A DNA stretch of 64,000 bases. Origin: Mugil cephalus (Eukaryota > Chordata > Actinopteri > Mugiliformes > Mugilidae). Below are positions 45,601-55,879 of the stretch, one piece after another. The stretch covers positions 5,443,501 to 5,507,500 of the forward strand of contig NC_061781.1 in NCBI RefSeq assembly GCF_022458985.1. Direction: 5' to 3'. Below the pieces are notes generated by a model that saw only the letters and a list, made by a program, of their open reading frames with translations, was not told where the DNA came from and did no database searches. The stretch's first letter is position 1; each line of letters begins with the position of its first letter. Made by a program: the position numbers and the translations under genes.

Positions 45601-48600
45601 TTCTACAGCAGAGGTCACTCTGAGGCTTCATAATCTGGGGTGGTCCTCATGAGAGACAGTTTCATCATAGCATTTAACAGATTTCTGGACTGACTGACGT
45701 TCATGTTTTAAAGTAGTAAGGGACTCTTGTTTCTCTTTACTTAGTTGACTTGTTCTTGCCATAACATGAATTAAAACAACAGTCAAAAGGGCTACTTCCT
45801 TTAGAGAACAGTGTATCAAGCGTACTTTATGAAGCTGAAAGAGAAAGGCTGGAAAAAGCTGCCATCAAACCAAAAGATGGCTACTTTGAAGCATCTAAAA
45901 TATAAAACATGTTCTTGTTTGTTACTACATAATCCCATGTGTGTTCCCTAGGAATTTGTACATCTTCAGTATTAATCTTCAGGGTAGAACATAACATAAA
46001 TACAGAAAACAAATGGGAAGTTGTGTCCAAACTGTCCTGTAATACAATTTTCCCATTCTTACCAGGTCACACTTCTTTAAGTCATCTTTCCCTTCTTGAT
46101 CTACTCAGTTATGCCATTTGCTCACAAGGTTGTCTCTTGCACTCCTGTCACTGTCTGCCAGTGGCCCTTCCCTCCATTACTTCATGGACTACTTAAAAAT
46201 AATGACATCAGAGTGAAAGAATGGAGGAGCAGAGGGCCTAACATCCTGGGTTTCTTCGCACCTAAAGACCATCATCCAACTCCCCATCCAACCTCATTCA
46301 TCCCTCTTTGTCTCCACACATCTCAACTCTGTTAATCTATTCATCCCCATTCAGGTCCTGTTGTTAACTAAATTTATTTGTGTCTGTTAGGTTGTTCGTG
46401 AGCTGAAATTATTAGTTCATTAAAGGATTTTGTCATGGTAAGAAATGTTTTAAATAAAAAAAATCAGAAAATGATGCAACCATACCTCCACATTGCTTAT
46501 TCTGGAACTTTTCACAGTGGTCATTGTCACACTCGCAGAATTCACCATAGATGCTGCTTCCACTCTCCGTGTTGTGGCACTGGCACCTGCCGCATACACA
46601 GTCCCCTCGACCCTCACACTCCGTGCCGTTATTTCTCTGGCAGGAAGCTCGCAGAGAGCCTTCGTCTTTATCACCAATGGAGCATTCACAGAACTGACCA
46701 ATGAAACCGGCATTGCAACTGAATAAGGACAAGTTAAAAAAGATGAAGGTTTGTTAGATAACTCTCTGTGAGCTACATCTTCTAATAGAATGTACTATCA
46801 TATTTTTCAGTCATCCACACACCCTTTGAAGACTCTATATTTCTCTTTGTAAACAGGAAAAACAAACTCACTTTAAAAGTGCTGGAAAGGGCTAGACCTG
46901 CTATTCCTTCATGAATACTGAGGATTTTATATTATTCTTTGAATATTATTCCACAGGAAAATATAGGCTGTGTAAAGGAGATGTCATTTGCTGCACCACA
47001 ATTACTAAAAAAAAAATAAATAAATAAAAAAAGTATGGACCTGTGTAACGTCATCAGCTGTTTAATTGTTCAAAATTGTATCATCTTACTATAATGTGTA
47101 GCATTTTGAGGTTGTTCTTATATCAAACTAACAGGTTAGACTAGATAGAGAATGTAAGTCCCAAAATTCAACCTTGATGACAAATCAACTGATGTGACTT
47201 TGTTACAAAAAGCAAATCAAAACAAGTTTGCCCCCTAATTCCTATGGCTATAAGAATTTAGCGGGCCATAAATAATACAGGACACTTACAATATGCTGAT
47301 GAAATTAGTACAATAGAAATACTATTAACAACTCCATTTTGTACAAAATCATTTCTGTAACTTATGAGCTTAATATTTTTGGTATCGGTATTTCTTACAC
47401 TACTTACACAATAAGAACTAACTTTACTGTGTAGTTTTCAGGAACCCAGTGGTTGTAGAAAAAAGCATATTTGTAGGTTCACAAACTACTTGTTAAAAAC
47501 AAAAAACTTTTATTCCAAATCAAATTTAGGCAAAAATCACCATACACATACAGTCACTGTGTAGGAGGGAAATACTTACTTGCAAATACCACAGATGATG
47601 CTTCCCTTGTGACTGCAATGTTGGTGAGTTTTGACTTCTGAGTTTTCACATGGACACTTGCAGTTGGTAGATAAAGTCACCGTCAGTGTGTCTTTAATGC
47701 CCAGTGGACTGATAGTGAAAGACTTATCCTCTATACATGAGTCTACAGTCACAGTAACATCAAAATGTATCTGGAAAAGGGATTTCAAAATGGAGTCAGA
47801 CAAGAATAAGAATAAAAAACAGCATGAAAAATCCAAGGCACAATATTCTGATTTTCTAATTGCATATTCACAGTAGGTGTTGGTTTCAGCAAGGTGTGTC
47901 AATCATTTATTCTGTGACAAAACCATTTTGATTTTGCTTGAATTAGCAAACTAAGGCCTAGAGCAGAGCTGTTAAACTTGCCCAGAAAAGGGCGATTTTC
48001 TCCCTCTGCGCTGGTCTCACATTTGGGCTACCTGTGACAAAACAATAGTTCCTATTAGAAAAACATGCAGACCGTGGGCGTCATAAGACCTTCCTGAAGA
48101 CTTTGAGATGTTATTTGTCTTTGTAGAGTAAATATTTTGGAGAGTTTGAAACAGGGGTCCCTCAAGCTCCTCTCAGAAAATCTTTGCATCACAGTCAATG
48201 GAGAGCAGAGAGAGACATGATCGCCTCAGAGGCTCATGGTTTAACTTCTGCACGTCTCACTGCTTTGCTGAGCGCATTGTGGGAGGCAGAACAAGTTTGT
48301 GTACAACTGGGGAAAAAAACATGTGCATAGAGTGTAAATCATGGCTGGAAGGAGCGTGGAAAGAGAAAAGTTTCAGACAAAATTTCTCCAAAAATGATCA
48401 TGGCCATTGAACAGTGATTGATCAAAAACTATATCACCTATCACACGTGGATTAATACACCAGTACACAAGACATTTGTCTACAGTTTAAAGATTAAATG
48501 ATGTCTCTAGGTGAAAGTATGCCTGAGCAGTAGACGTTTGAAAAACTTTCTTTTTTGCTTTTTTTTTTTTTTTTGCCCGTCCCATTCACTCACAAAAAAA

Positions 48601-51600
48601 AAAAAAATATATATTTTGTAGAGAAAAGTAATAGCTGATACAGATCAAACAGGACATTCTGATATATAACTCGTTTTACAACTCTTCAAGCTGTAGGACG
48701 TGTTAAGGGATGAAAAAAGTGAGGAAGAGGAAACATAACAAGAAACACGCAGTATAACTGGCCCCTACAGCTATGTGGCCCTAATTACACAATTGCAGCA
48801 GTTAATACAATTAAGCACCTGAGTGTTTTCTATACTTTATGAACAACAATGTCAACACTGACCGTTTGTGCCTCAGGCACATTGTTACAAACTCCTTTGC
48901 TGTCTCCTGCTGGTCCTGGTTTATCACATATTGGGGTGTAGACAACTCTTACATTGTCAGGAAGACTGTCATGAGTCACGGTTATTTTAGAGGACAAACT
49001 CTGCCATAAAAATCAGTGAGAAATAATGCATTAATCACAATACAGATTTCAAAGATGCATGTGCCTTCAAATAGAGAAAGGTGGCAAACTGATGCACCAT
49101 GAAAGGCCAACTTACATTGTAGGCTCTCTCAATCAACTGAATAACATTTCTGGAATCTGATGACAGGACTCCCACTTCAGATTTTGGAATAATTTTGGAG
49201 AGTTCCTGGGAAAAAACATGGAAACAAAATATAATTCTGAATTTTAATGTAATGTTTCCTTTGTAATTTGTACCAAAATGAATGGATTTAATTTACCTTA
49301 TACACAGTCTCCACATTTTGTGTCACTGCAAATATTGGCTGAATATTGTGCTTTTCCAACGCCGCAGCAAGTTGTCCAACAGATGGGTAGTCCTGCAAAT
49401 AATGAGTCAGTAAGATCAGTAAAATCTTTCAAACATTGCTGACACCGCTTACATAATGAGAGGAGTAAAAATCACTGAACCAATCTGTCATGATTCCACA
49501 CATACCATCTCACTGCTCTTGACATAAAGATCATTTTCCATATGACACTGTTCATCATTGGGTTCCAGTATTCCAGCCAATTTTCCATCTCCAGCCATGT
49601 GGAATCCAGCATCAGTGGCCAGCACAATAAGCCGAGTGCTGCTGTTTCTCCAACCAATTTTATCCTAAACAAAAATATGCACAAATTAATATTTTTATGA
49701 TATATACACTGACACACTGATATATATTTCTGAAAATTGATTGTCTCTGACTCTTCAATGTGGAACACTTGGACACAGAGAAGGACACTATATAACAGAC
49801 ACTGTGTAATCACCAGGCTAGTATGTGTCAGGTTATTGGAAGAAATATTACCAACTCTTCATAAGGTCAAGTTTGGATTCCTTGTCTAAAATGTCCAACT
49901 GTTTAATGTGTCAGTATGTATTGCATAACATGCTATGCTTTAACAAGGCGATTAACTGCAAAAATCACAACTGGCCCAATGACAAGTTGTATTTAAACAG
50001 TTCTATTCATAATGCTGTTCACATTTCACATGATGAGACTAAGACAACACCTAACAATTGATCAATGCCGTCTGGCCATTGGAAGAGTCACAGAAAAGCA
50101 TAGAAGTGGACGTCCTTTGGCCACATCCCATACTTCATTGTGAACTGTGCTCTGCAGAACTGGATGATGAATGCCACTCAACTCCAGGCACATTTAAGAG
50201 AAGTGAGAGGCACCCAAGTGTCACATCAGACCATTCGAAACCGCTTACAGTAGCATTGCTAGACGACCTGCAAGGGTACCTGACCACACTACTAGGCACA
50301 GGCATCATCGTCTTCAGAATCAGAATCAGAATCAGAGAACCTTTATTTGTCCAACAAATTTGGGAAATTACAGGAAAAAAAGAGATACAGAGTGACATGA
50401 GGAGAGGGGAGGATAAAAAGCAACCCCACACTATGCTCCTGTGGGGAGTACAGTGTGGGAACATAAAGACACCTCAGCAACACAAGCAAATAATAAGTAC
50501 ACTTTACAACACGAAAACTCAGGACTTGCATCGGGGTGGGCGGATGATGGGGGAGGGGTGAGGGTGCAGGGATGGGGTAGGGGGTTAACCAGTACAAACA
50601 AACGGCCATCCATTCTATAGCCAACTACGGCGCATCCGTAGTGGCGAAGACGTTGGATGGGGGTAGGGGGTGTGATTGCATATCTGTCCATATGTATGTG
50701 TATGTGTAGGCCTGGAGAGCCGCTTCATCTAGAATCACAATCTTGGTGCCTCAGTCTGGAGACAACCTTGACCGGGTCCCAAACAGAGTCAACTATCAGC
50801 AGGTGTCTGTGTGAAGTGGGGAAGGAATGCAAGAGCGTCTCACTGCAATGATCTTCAGGGGAGTTGTTGTTCCAGCAGCGGCCTTGGCCAAGGCCAGTGC
50901 TGTGTGAGGGCGCCAAAACCAGATAAGATTGGGATTGTTTGGTCTTGGTGCGAGTAGATGCATTCTTTTGCACCACTACTCTGTTTGTCCATTCTGGTCT
51001 CTGAATTGTTCCCTTTCCCTTTGCAAAGCCGAAAGCTTCTCCAAGATGTTATCCATGTTGTGGTTCAAGTTCTGAATAGCCACAGTCTGAGTGCCAACAG
51101 CTCTGCCCACTGCTCCAATCATGCCGGGCAGCTTTGTGGGGCTTTACAGTTGTCACAGTTTTTTGATTTCCTCGATAAATCAGGTCAATGCCTAATCCAA
51201 TCAGCAAAAGACCTGTGTTCATGGTTCGGAATAGATAGATATCTTCATTGTCCTCCACGGAAAGAGCCGCCAGACACACAACCCGCCACCTCTCCCACAG
51301 CTGCGAACGTTCTGGCAGGGCAGTCTGGTTCCCCCGAACCCAGGCTTCTCGTCGAAATATGTCAATAGCGTTGAGAGACCAGCTAATCAATTCCAGGATT
51401 TTTTGTAGTTTGGAGAGCAGTGCAGAGAGAGTCTCTCAAAAAGTATAGACAATAGACAGACGAGACGAGAGTACAGACGGGACAAGAGTCTTGCATGGGC
51501 CAGGGCGAATTTGGGCTGGACAAGGAAACAGTGGGCTTCAGTTCTGTTTCCTGATAAAAGTCGATTCACACCAAGTAGAAATGATGGCCCCTAGCGCCGT

Positions 51601-53959
51601 TGGAGACATCAAGGAGAATGCTATGCATCAGTCACTGTTGTCACCAGAAGACCCTTTGGAGGTGGTGGTGTTACAGTCTGGGCAGGTTAGACTAGCCAAA
51701 ACAGAACTGCCCTACACCTTGTGAATGGTACAGTGACAAGTCAATACTACCTGAATAACATCATTAAACCAGTCATTGCGCCTTTGCATGAGCAACACAG
51801 GCCTGATTTCATCCTCATGAATGACAATGTCCCAGCTCACTGAGGTCGCATCAACAGGGAGCGGCAAAACCTCAATGACTTGAGTGCATTCCTTCAAGAA
51901 GACTGGAATATCATGCCTCAGACGTTGTTGTCAAACTGTAATTGATGCTCAAGGACACATGACAAGTACACCCACCACTGTTGTTGACTTTTGTTTCAAA
52001 TAAACTGTTGAAATTGAAGAAATAACTATGGCATGCTACTGCTTAAATGCACTACTTTCATGATCTAACATCACTGTAAAATGAACTTTATAAGTTATAA
52101 AGTATAAATTTTACCTGAATGTCCAATATCCCTAACGTTTTGTGAGTAGTGCATATTTATCTGTGTGGACTGGTCCTTACCCCACATACAGCAGCCTGCA
52201 TCATGGCATCCAGACTCCCTTCAGGAGAGTCAAGGTTCCCAGAAATGAACTGAGCTGCCACTTTCCTTTCAAACTCCCTCTCCACTGATGTCATACTGAG
52301 CACATGTCTGTAGCCAAAGGCAGCCTGACACTGCTGGTCATTCTCATCACATGGCTTTGCCAATTTTTCCTTGTTGGTGTTGGTGTAAGGAAGGACTGTC
52401 TTATCAACAAAGGCACCAAATCCTGTAATTATAACAAACAACAGCTTTACTCGTTGCATTTATTTATTTATTTATTTTAATGTGTTTAATGTGTGTCTGG
52501 CATTTCAGACAAGTGATATGTATCAAATAAAAACACACTGACATGTAAGGTGACACTTCAAGACTATTAAAATACAATATGATACATTTTGTGTAAATTG
52601 TACTAACAGGATATTAGGAATATGTACTAGTGAAAGCAAGAGAATGACAAAAGAAATAAGTTTAGCCTGCAGCTGACAAGACCTCACTATGTCTATACTT
52701 TTTAGTCTATTGTTCAAATTACACCACATCCACTGTGTATTATACCACCAGCAGCCTGACTAGTGAAGAGTCTATACCTCAGCATCTGTCATAAGTTATT
52801 GTTACACCACAGAGCACTGTTTAATTACATCATGTCTGTGTTCTACAGTGCATCAAATAGATGGTTCATGTTATTAGAGTAAGACCACCACCATCTTACC
52901 TATTTGAGCATGCCGAGTGATTCTTTTTAGAGCAGCAAAAAGATCATTGCCGAGTTCTTTGATTTTCTGCAAATCATCTTTCATGGAGTAAGACAGGTCC
53001 ATCAGGTAGTAGAGGTCCACTGGATAACCCTCAACTCTCTTAAAAGAAACACGGAAGGTTTGTGGAAGCCCTGTGAACACAGACAAGAAAGAAATTCAAC
53101 TAGAGCTGTTACCATGGTCATCAAGTGGAACAATAGGAAAATAATTTAAATTCAGTTTGATAATTGTCAATTAAAACCAGACAGATTAAAACTAATAGAG
53201 AATATTAAAAACCTTTGATTGTTTGATTTTTACAAAATTTCAGTGTTTTCCCCCAAATGCAGAGACTGGTAGTGACATGGAAACAAACACAGTCTGCAGA
53301 TCAAAGTTTAGTATTGACTGATTGCACAAACCCGGACGCAGCTGCAGGTTAATTTTCTGAGGACTCATCTGGACTGGTTCTTGACGGTCAAAAGACATAG
53401 ACAGAGGATCACTCTTGGTAATGTCTTGAGAGTTCAAAGGAGAGATGATTTCTTCACCGTCGCAGCCCTTTTGTTTCAACTGGTCTTTGGTGTCACAGCG
53501 CACTGCTTCCTGCTCTCCTGGTTTGGTGAAATTCTGCAATAATATGAATAGTGTCAGTTTGGCCAGATTGAATCGTTTTGTAACCTAAAGGTATAATGTG
53601 CTTCTAACATGTTGCCATCTTTTCAAACCACACCACCAGCAAGAACTGCATCCAAAATAAAGTATTCAAACCACAGCCTTTATAGAGATGGACAATAGAA
53701 CAATTCCTCACAAGTGAAGCCAAAGCAAGTAGAGCTCCCTCTAGTGACTGACTGCAGTATAGGTCCTAAGCTCAATGTTAGTGTTTTAGTTCAGCCCACG
53801 TACCATCCACTAAAATGCATGTCAAATCTTTTTTTTTTTTCATTCATAGATAAACACAAATTACTCTCTGATATTCAATACAGTTTTGAACAGTACAACA
53901 ACAATGGCATTAATGGAATCAATTGAGGATATTACTGACACCATTGATCAAGGTATGAA

Positions 53960-54038
<79 letters not shown>

Positions 54039-54039
54039 G

Positions 54040-54077
<38 letters not shown>

Positions 54078-54916
54078 ATATCAACAGGAATATTCACTGA
54101 TTTAAAGAAAGCTTTTAATACAATTAATTGTGACATATTAATCAATAAGTTGCAACGGTATGGGATTAGGGGGAAGAGTTATTTAAGGGACAGAAGGCAG
54201 CTTGTGAAGATGGGAGAATATACCTCCTCGTGCTTGGACATTGCATGTGGCGTCCCCTAGGGGTCAGTACTGGTTACAAAATAGTTCATTCTTTATTTAA
54301 TTGACATTTGTAAAGTCTCTCATATGCTAAAATTGGTTTTATTTGTGGATGACACAAATATTTTTTCGCTTAGGAGAGAACTTAGAACTTATAGGACTTA
54401 TGTATAAATTAAAAAAAAGGGTTTGATAGAAACGAATTATCATTAAATCTAAACAAAACTAAGCTCATACTATTTGGGAACTATTTGAAAGTATGAATGA
54501 GGTTTAAGAAACAAAATTTCTCACTGTAATAGTGGATGGAAAAAATAAGTTGGAAATTTTAAGTCATGTTATTGACCAACGGTGGACAAATCAGTACCTC
54601 TTCTTGTATTTCATTTACATAAACTTTCTCTCTCACCAGCTTTTGGCACCATGCACAGAACGGCCCAGATCTGATACAGTCACTGCAGGAGTTGACGACT
54701 GACTTTGTGCAGGTTTGTTGTTGCTGACACAGCGCTGCAAAGAAAACCACAAACCTGAACAACATGATCACACATTCAAATAAATGTTTTAGTATATCTA
54801 TACATCGAACACATAAGACTTTTTAAGATGTCTATAGGTTGGTAGGGATGTGCATTTTAAAACTTACCATTCTGCTCCATCATGAGGAGCAGAAGTAACA
54901 GCAAATGACGATCCAT
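36666..54916 (-). CDS. itgb2: Integrin beta-2-like, right copy (exons 2-16, about 756 aa)
   Basis: Inverted paralogue of the left gene. Exons on -: 54916-54868, 54734-54637, 53533-53332, 53070-52900, 52422-52181, 49664-49506, 49392-49297, 49205-49116, 49000-48863, 47770-47580, 46718-46486, 38594-38375, 38227-38016, 36941-36778, 36671-36666. Every exon has the same length as its left partner except the transmembrane exon, which is one codon shorter. Signal peptide, PSI, MIDAS DLSYS, I-EGF and tail domains are open throughout. Differences: Cys619 to Ser in the last I-EGF region, Trp for Leu at the exon 13/14 junction, and an early stop (TGA at 36668-36666) giving ...WREV. The arginine in the TM helix is kept. 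Either a functional short-tailed chain or an early pseudogene. Confidence 0.82.
36778..36941 (-). CDS. itgb2: itgb2-like right, exon 15: transmembrane helix and membrane-proximal tail
   Basis: Encodes [55 protein letters not shown]. One codon shorter than the left exon near its start (PHTAA against PPNVAA). Arg is again inside the helix. Donor GTGAGAC. Confidence 0.9.
37028..37901. mobile_element. 874-bp unidentified insertion in right intron 14
   Basis: The left intron (31325-31508) reads continuously through GGACACGTACTACATAACC, whereas the right one is split there. CGTG is found at both edges (37024-37027 and 37902-37905), fitting a 4-bp target duplication. The insert has no coding frame of note, contains a TATATTTTATTTCAG stretch and CA-rich patches, and could be a solo LTR, although it does not start TG and end CA. 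Confidence 0.55.
38016..38227 (-). CDS. itgb2: itgb2-like right, exon 14: beta-tail domain
   Basis: Encodes [58 protein letters not shown]. Cysteines conserved with the left copy. Donor GTAAGC. Confidence 0.9.
38375..38594 (-). CDS. itgb2: itgb2-like right, exon 13: I-EGF repeats 3-4, one Cys lost
   Basis: Encodes [51 protein letters not shown] and [18 protein letters not shown]. The codon at 38409-38407 is TCT (Ser) where the left copy has TGT (Cys), leaving an unpaired cysteine. Confidence 0.9.
38980..39870 (+). pseudogene. Tx1-like ORF1 (5' and middle part)
   Basis: Reads [42 protein letters not shown], then after a frameshift [50 protein letters not shown], where the zinc-knuckle cysteines have become other residues. 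The frame continues to about 39870 with a Lys-rich part and is then interrupted by the Tc1. Confidence 0.65.
39871..40965 (+). mobile_element. Tc1-like transposon (1,095 bp) inserted in Tx1 ORF1
   Basis: Terminal repeats TAGTCCCCTCCAAATGTATT and, inverted, CAGTCCCCTCCAAAAGTACT; TA on both sides (39869-39870, 40966-40967). The interior encodes decayed transposase: the ORF at 39889-40140 carries [14 protein letters not shown], a typical HTH region, then [12 protein letters not shown] and a [13 protein letters not shown] motif around 40440-40540. Many stops, so inactive. Confidence 0.85.
41060..41560 (+). pseudogene. Tx1-like ORF2 endonuclease domain
   Basis: From 41090: [35 protein letters not shown], then after a frameshift [34 protein letters not shown] and [10 protein letters not shown]. 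Closely similar to the antisense segment 24399-24121 of the left intron. Confidence 0.7.
41600..43460 (+). mobile_element. ZBED5-like hAT transposase pseudogene within the LINE
   Basis: Starts at ATG 41638: [47 protein letters not shown] with the BED-type CxxC and H(x4)H at [11 protein letters not shown] frameshift falls in a 16-base A run at about 42022; the frame then continues [38 protein letters not shown] and [16 protein letters not shown]. Stops occur at about 42578 and 42945. The last part (42965-43376) ends [15 protein letters not shown], the hAT dimerisation signature. Family: Buster/ZBED5-type. Ends not resolved. Confidence 0.7.
43460..44119. other. Unassigned sequence between hAT and LINE RT
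   Basis: Contains a poly-T/AT-rich part (43470-43850) that may be the 3' end of the hAT, and a stretch from 43950 that probably belongs to the LINE. No independent feature. Confidence 0.4.
44120..44660 (+). pseudogene. Tx1-like reverse transcriptase fragment
   Basis: Reads [40 protein letters not shown], then after frameshift a YADDVV motif (CMLMMWLFK in the shifted frame at about 44338) and [17 protein letters not shown]. The RQGCALSG block and YADD are RT motifs. Damaged by several frame changes. Confidence 0.65.
44780..45390 (+). pseudogene. Tx1-like ORF2 C-terminal fragment
   Basis: 44795-45019 reads [38 protein letters not shown], matching the [18 protein letters not shown] segment in the left intron. 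Later pieces include [20 protein letters not shown] at about 45281-45345. Confidence 0.6.
45490..46485 (-). other. Right intron 12, gene-proximal part
   Basis: 45500-45840 is the inverted match of 22364-22730 in the left copy, while 45950-46440 has no left counterpart and no recognised element. No gene seen. Confidence 0.5.
46486..46718 (-). CDS. itgb2: itgb2-like right, exon 12: I-EGF repeats 1-2
   Basis: Encodes [45 protein letters not shown] and [14 protein letters not shown]. All cysteines as in the left exon. Confidence 0.92.
47580..47770 (-). CDS. itgb2: itgb2-like right, exon 11: hybrid end and first I-EGF
   Basis: Encodes [39 protein letters not shown] and KGSIICGIC. Donor reads GTAAGT after AA, so the split codon is Asn instead of Ser. 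Confidence 0.92.
47771..48862 (-). other. Right intron 10 with copy-specific insertion
   Basis: The edges match the left intron. The middle (about 47970-48780) is different sequence: it holds a poly-T/poly-A pair (48549-48606) and a 70-codon frame at 48198-48410 without recognised domain. Probably an unnamed repeat. Confidence 0.45.
48863..49000 (-). CDS. itgb2: itgb2-like right, exon 10: hybrid domain return
   Basis: Encodes [29 protein letters not shown] and [11 protein letters not shown]. Donor GTCAGT as in the left copy. Confidence 0.88.
49116..49205 (-). CDS. itgb2: itgb2-like right, exon 9: beta-I domain
   Basis: Encodes [20 protein letters not shown] then [10 protein letters not shown]; 90 nt, phase 0, same junctions as the left copy. 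Confidence 0.9.
49297..49392 (-). CDS. itgb2: itgb2-like right, exon 8: beta-I domain
   Basis: Encodes [20 protein letters not shown] then [12 protein letters not shown]. 96 nt; the last residue is Lys where the left has Glu. Confidence 0.92.
49506..49664 (-). CDS. itgb2: itgb2-like right, exon 7: beta-I domain
   Basis: Encodes [27 protein letters not shown] and [18 protein letters not shown]. Differs from the left by a few residues (ATD for [11 protein letters not shown] for NGLYVKGS). Confidence 0.92.
50310..50314. repeat. 5-bp target-site duplication GTCTT (left copy)
   Basis: GTCTT occurs here and at 51488-51492. Deleting the sequence between them restores a continuous Tc1 reading (CATCATCGTCTTGCATGGGC). 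Confidence 0.75.
50315..51487 (-). mobile_element. 1.17-kb retroposon with short ORF, nested in Tc1
   Basis: Its antisense 3' end is a TTCTGA tandem tail (on + CAGAATCAGAATCAGAATCAG), the mark of a target-primed retroposon. A GTCTT duplication fixes both ends. Read antisense it begins TCTTGTCCCGTCTG and soon opens a coding frame. No RT is visible, so it is non-autonomous. I do not recognise the family. Confidence 0.6.
51049..51437 (-). CDS. Unrecognised ORF of the nested retroposon
   Basis: Antisense frame with an orderly, protein-like composition: [55 protein letters not shown], then a hydrophobic [14 protein letters not shown] that could be a short membrane segment. The current frame runs to about 51049; in the alternative frame a coiled-coil-like [17 protein letters not shown] follows, suggesting one frameshift in an originally longer protein of perhaps 130-150 residues. 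Function unknown. Start not certain, since the frame is open upstream of the first Met (51390). Confidence 0.4.
52181..52422 (-). CDS. itgb2: itgb2-like right, exon 6: beta-I domain, specificity loop
   Basis: Encodes [36 protein letters not shown] and [20 protein letters not shown]. Nearly identical to the left exon (SVE for SEE). Confidence 0.92.
52900..53070 (-). CDS. itgb2: itgb2-like right, exon 5: beta-I domain start with MIDAS
   Basis: Encodes [19 protein letters not shown] then [17 protein letters not shown] and ADMIDAS residues intact. Confidence 0.92.
53332..53533 (-). CDS. itgb2: itgb2-like right, exon 4: hybrid domain N-terminal part
   Basis: Encodes [27 protein letters not shown] and [11 protein letters not shown]. 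202 nt with the same split Gly codon as the left exon. Confidence 0.88.
53812..54545 (+). mobile_element. LINE reverse-transcriptase fragment carrying an ATCT array
   Basis: Sense reading: [20 protein letters not shown], then the microsatellite, then [50 protein letters not shown], a Gly-Ser-Val segment and FVDDTNIFF. These are RT motifs (AFDTI-like, GVPQGS with the Gln codon mutated to TAG, and VDD in place of ADD). It lies in right intron 3 and is absent from the left. Confidence 0.7.
53959..54077. repeat. (ATCT)n microsatellite
   Basis: About 29 units of ATCT with one ATGT interruption near 54039, located inside the RT coding relic. Confidence 0.95.
54637..54734 (-). CDS. itgb2: itgb2-like right, exon 3: PSI domain
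   Basis: 98 nt, acceptor CTTTGCAG and donor GTGAGA. Residues identical to the left exon over the CxxC and WC motifs. Confidence 0.88.
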
Positions 54917-54919
54917 GAC
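54868..54919 (-). CDS. itgb2: itgb2-like right, exon 2: start codon and signal peptide
   Basis: Acceptor CACCAG, ATG at 54916-54914, [16 protein letters not shown], donor GTAAGT. Two substitutions against the left copy; signal peptide character kept. Confidence 0.88.
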
Positions 54920-55879
54920 CTGGTGACAAAACAACACATTTTTGCAACCATTAACCAGCAGATAAGTAAAATCATGATATTTACATAAAAGTCAACAATG
55001 AAAACTGCTTCAAAATAGCTTTAAAAACTAATTTAAAATACTGAAAATACACAGAATATGATCAAATTATTGTCATGTACAAACTGTCAATGACCTTAAT
55101 ATCATAATATATACAAAAAACGTATATTGCAACTTTTTGTCTATAGCTCAGTACTTGCAACTGATTTAAGTTATTAAGATCTATCTTCAGTGATAAGTAC
55201 CTTGAAAAACTGTATGCAAGCCCTCCAAAGGGGGGGCTGGTGCTGTAAATACAAGAGTTGTTCTCTCCTTCTTTGTCTGGGTTGCACACCAAGCTGACTC
55301 ACACCCTCTGCTGGCAACGTGCCTCCACTACACATAATTTCCCTGAATTTTAAAGTCCAGCACAATCAAACAAAAGCCCCCAAATAAAAGATTTACAAAC
55401 GTTTTGAATGTAAATGACCCTTCCACATACACAAAGACATGTTTAACACTACAGGTCATTATTAAGCATTCAGCTCTGACAAGGTTCTGCGTAGGCTTAA
55501 AGCTCCTTTTGTATGAAAATATGTGGTCTATATTAATAAAAACTGTGGTTTCTTATCACATATTAAAAGCCCACTTAGATCATGGCTAGGATTATTAATT
55601 ATCACTATTTCAGATGCTGTTTGAGAAACTACATCTAAAAACTACTAAGCTAGTACCATTTCAACAAGCCATTTCTACAAGTCTAAGCTGTGTTGTTAGA
55701 TTTTGTGACAACCATACATTATTGCAATAGCCTATATACAACTAGACAAATATAACCGTTTTAATTTACTATATACGGTACTAATTTGTATGCACTTATT
55801 TCATAATACAGAGGTAAAAACTTTATCTAAAATCATTTTTTTTTTCCTCAAAGAGAACCCCCCTGTAGGGAGAAGTTAG

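Larger units (their letters stand above)
49840..52145 (+). mobile_element. Tc1-like transposon in right intron 6, split by a retroposon
   Basis: The N-terminal half (49840-50314) contains a decayed HTH segment ending in [15 protein letters not shown]. After the nested insert the frame resumes at 51493: [20 protein letters not shown], then a Trp/Gly-rich part ([12 protein letters not shown] at 51660-51690) and, at about 51825, NDNVPAH. One end reads CACTACTCACAAAACGTTAGGGATATT (inverted, 52150-52120), a known Tc1 terminus; the other is degraded. Left intron 6 lacks it. Confidence 0.65.
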
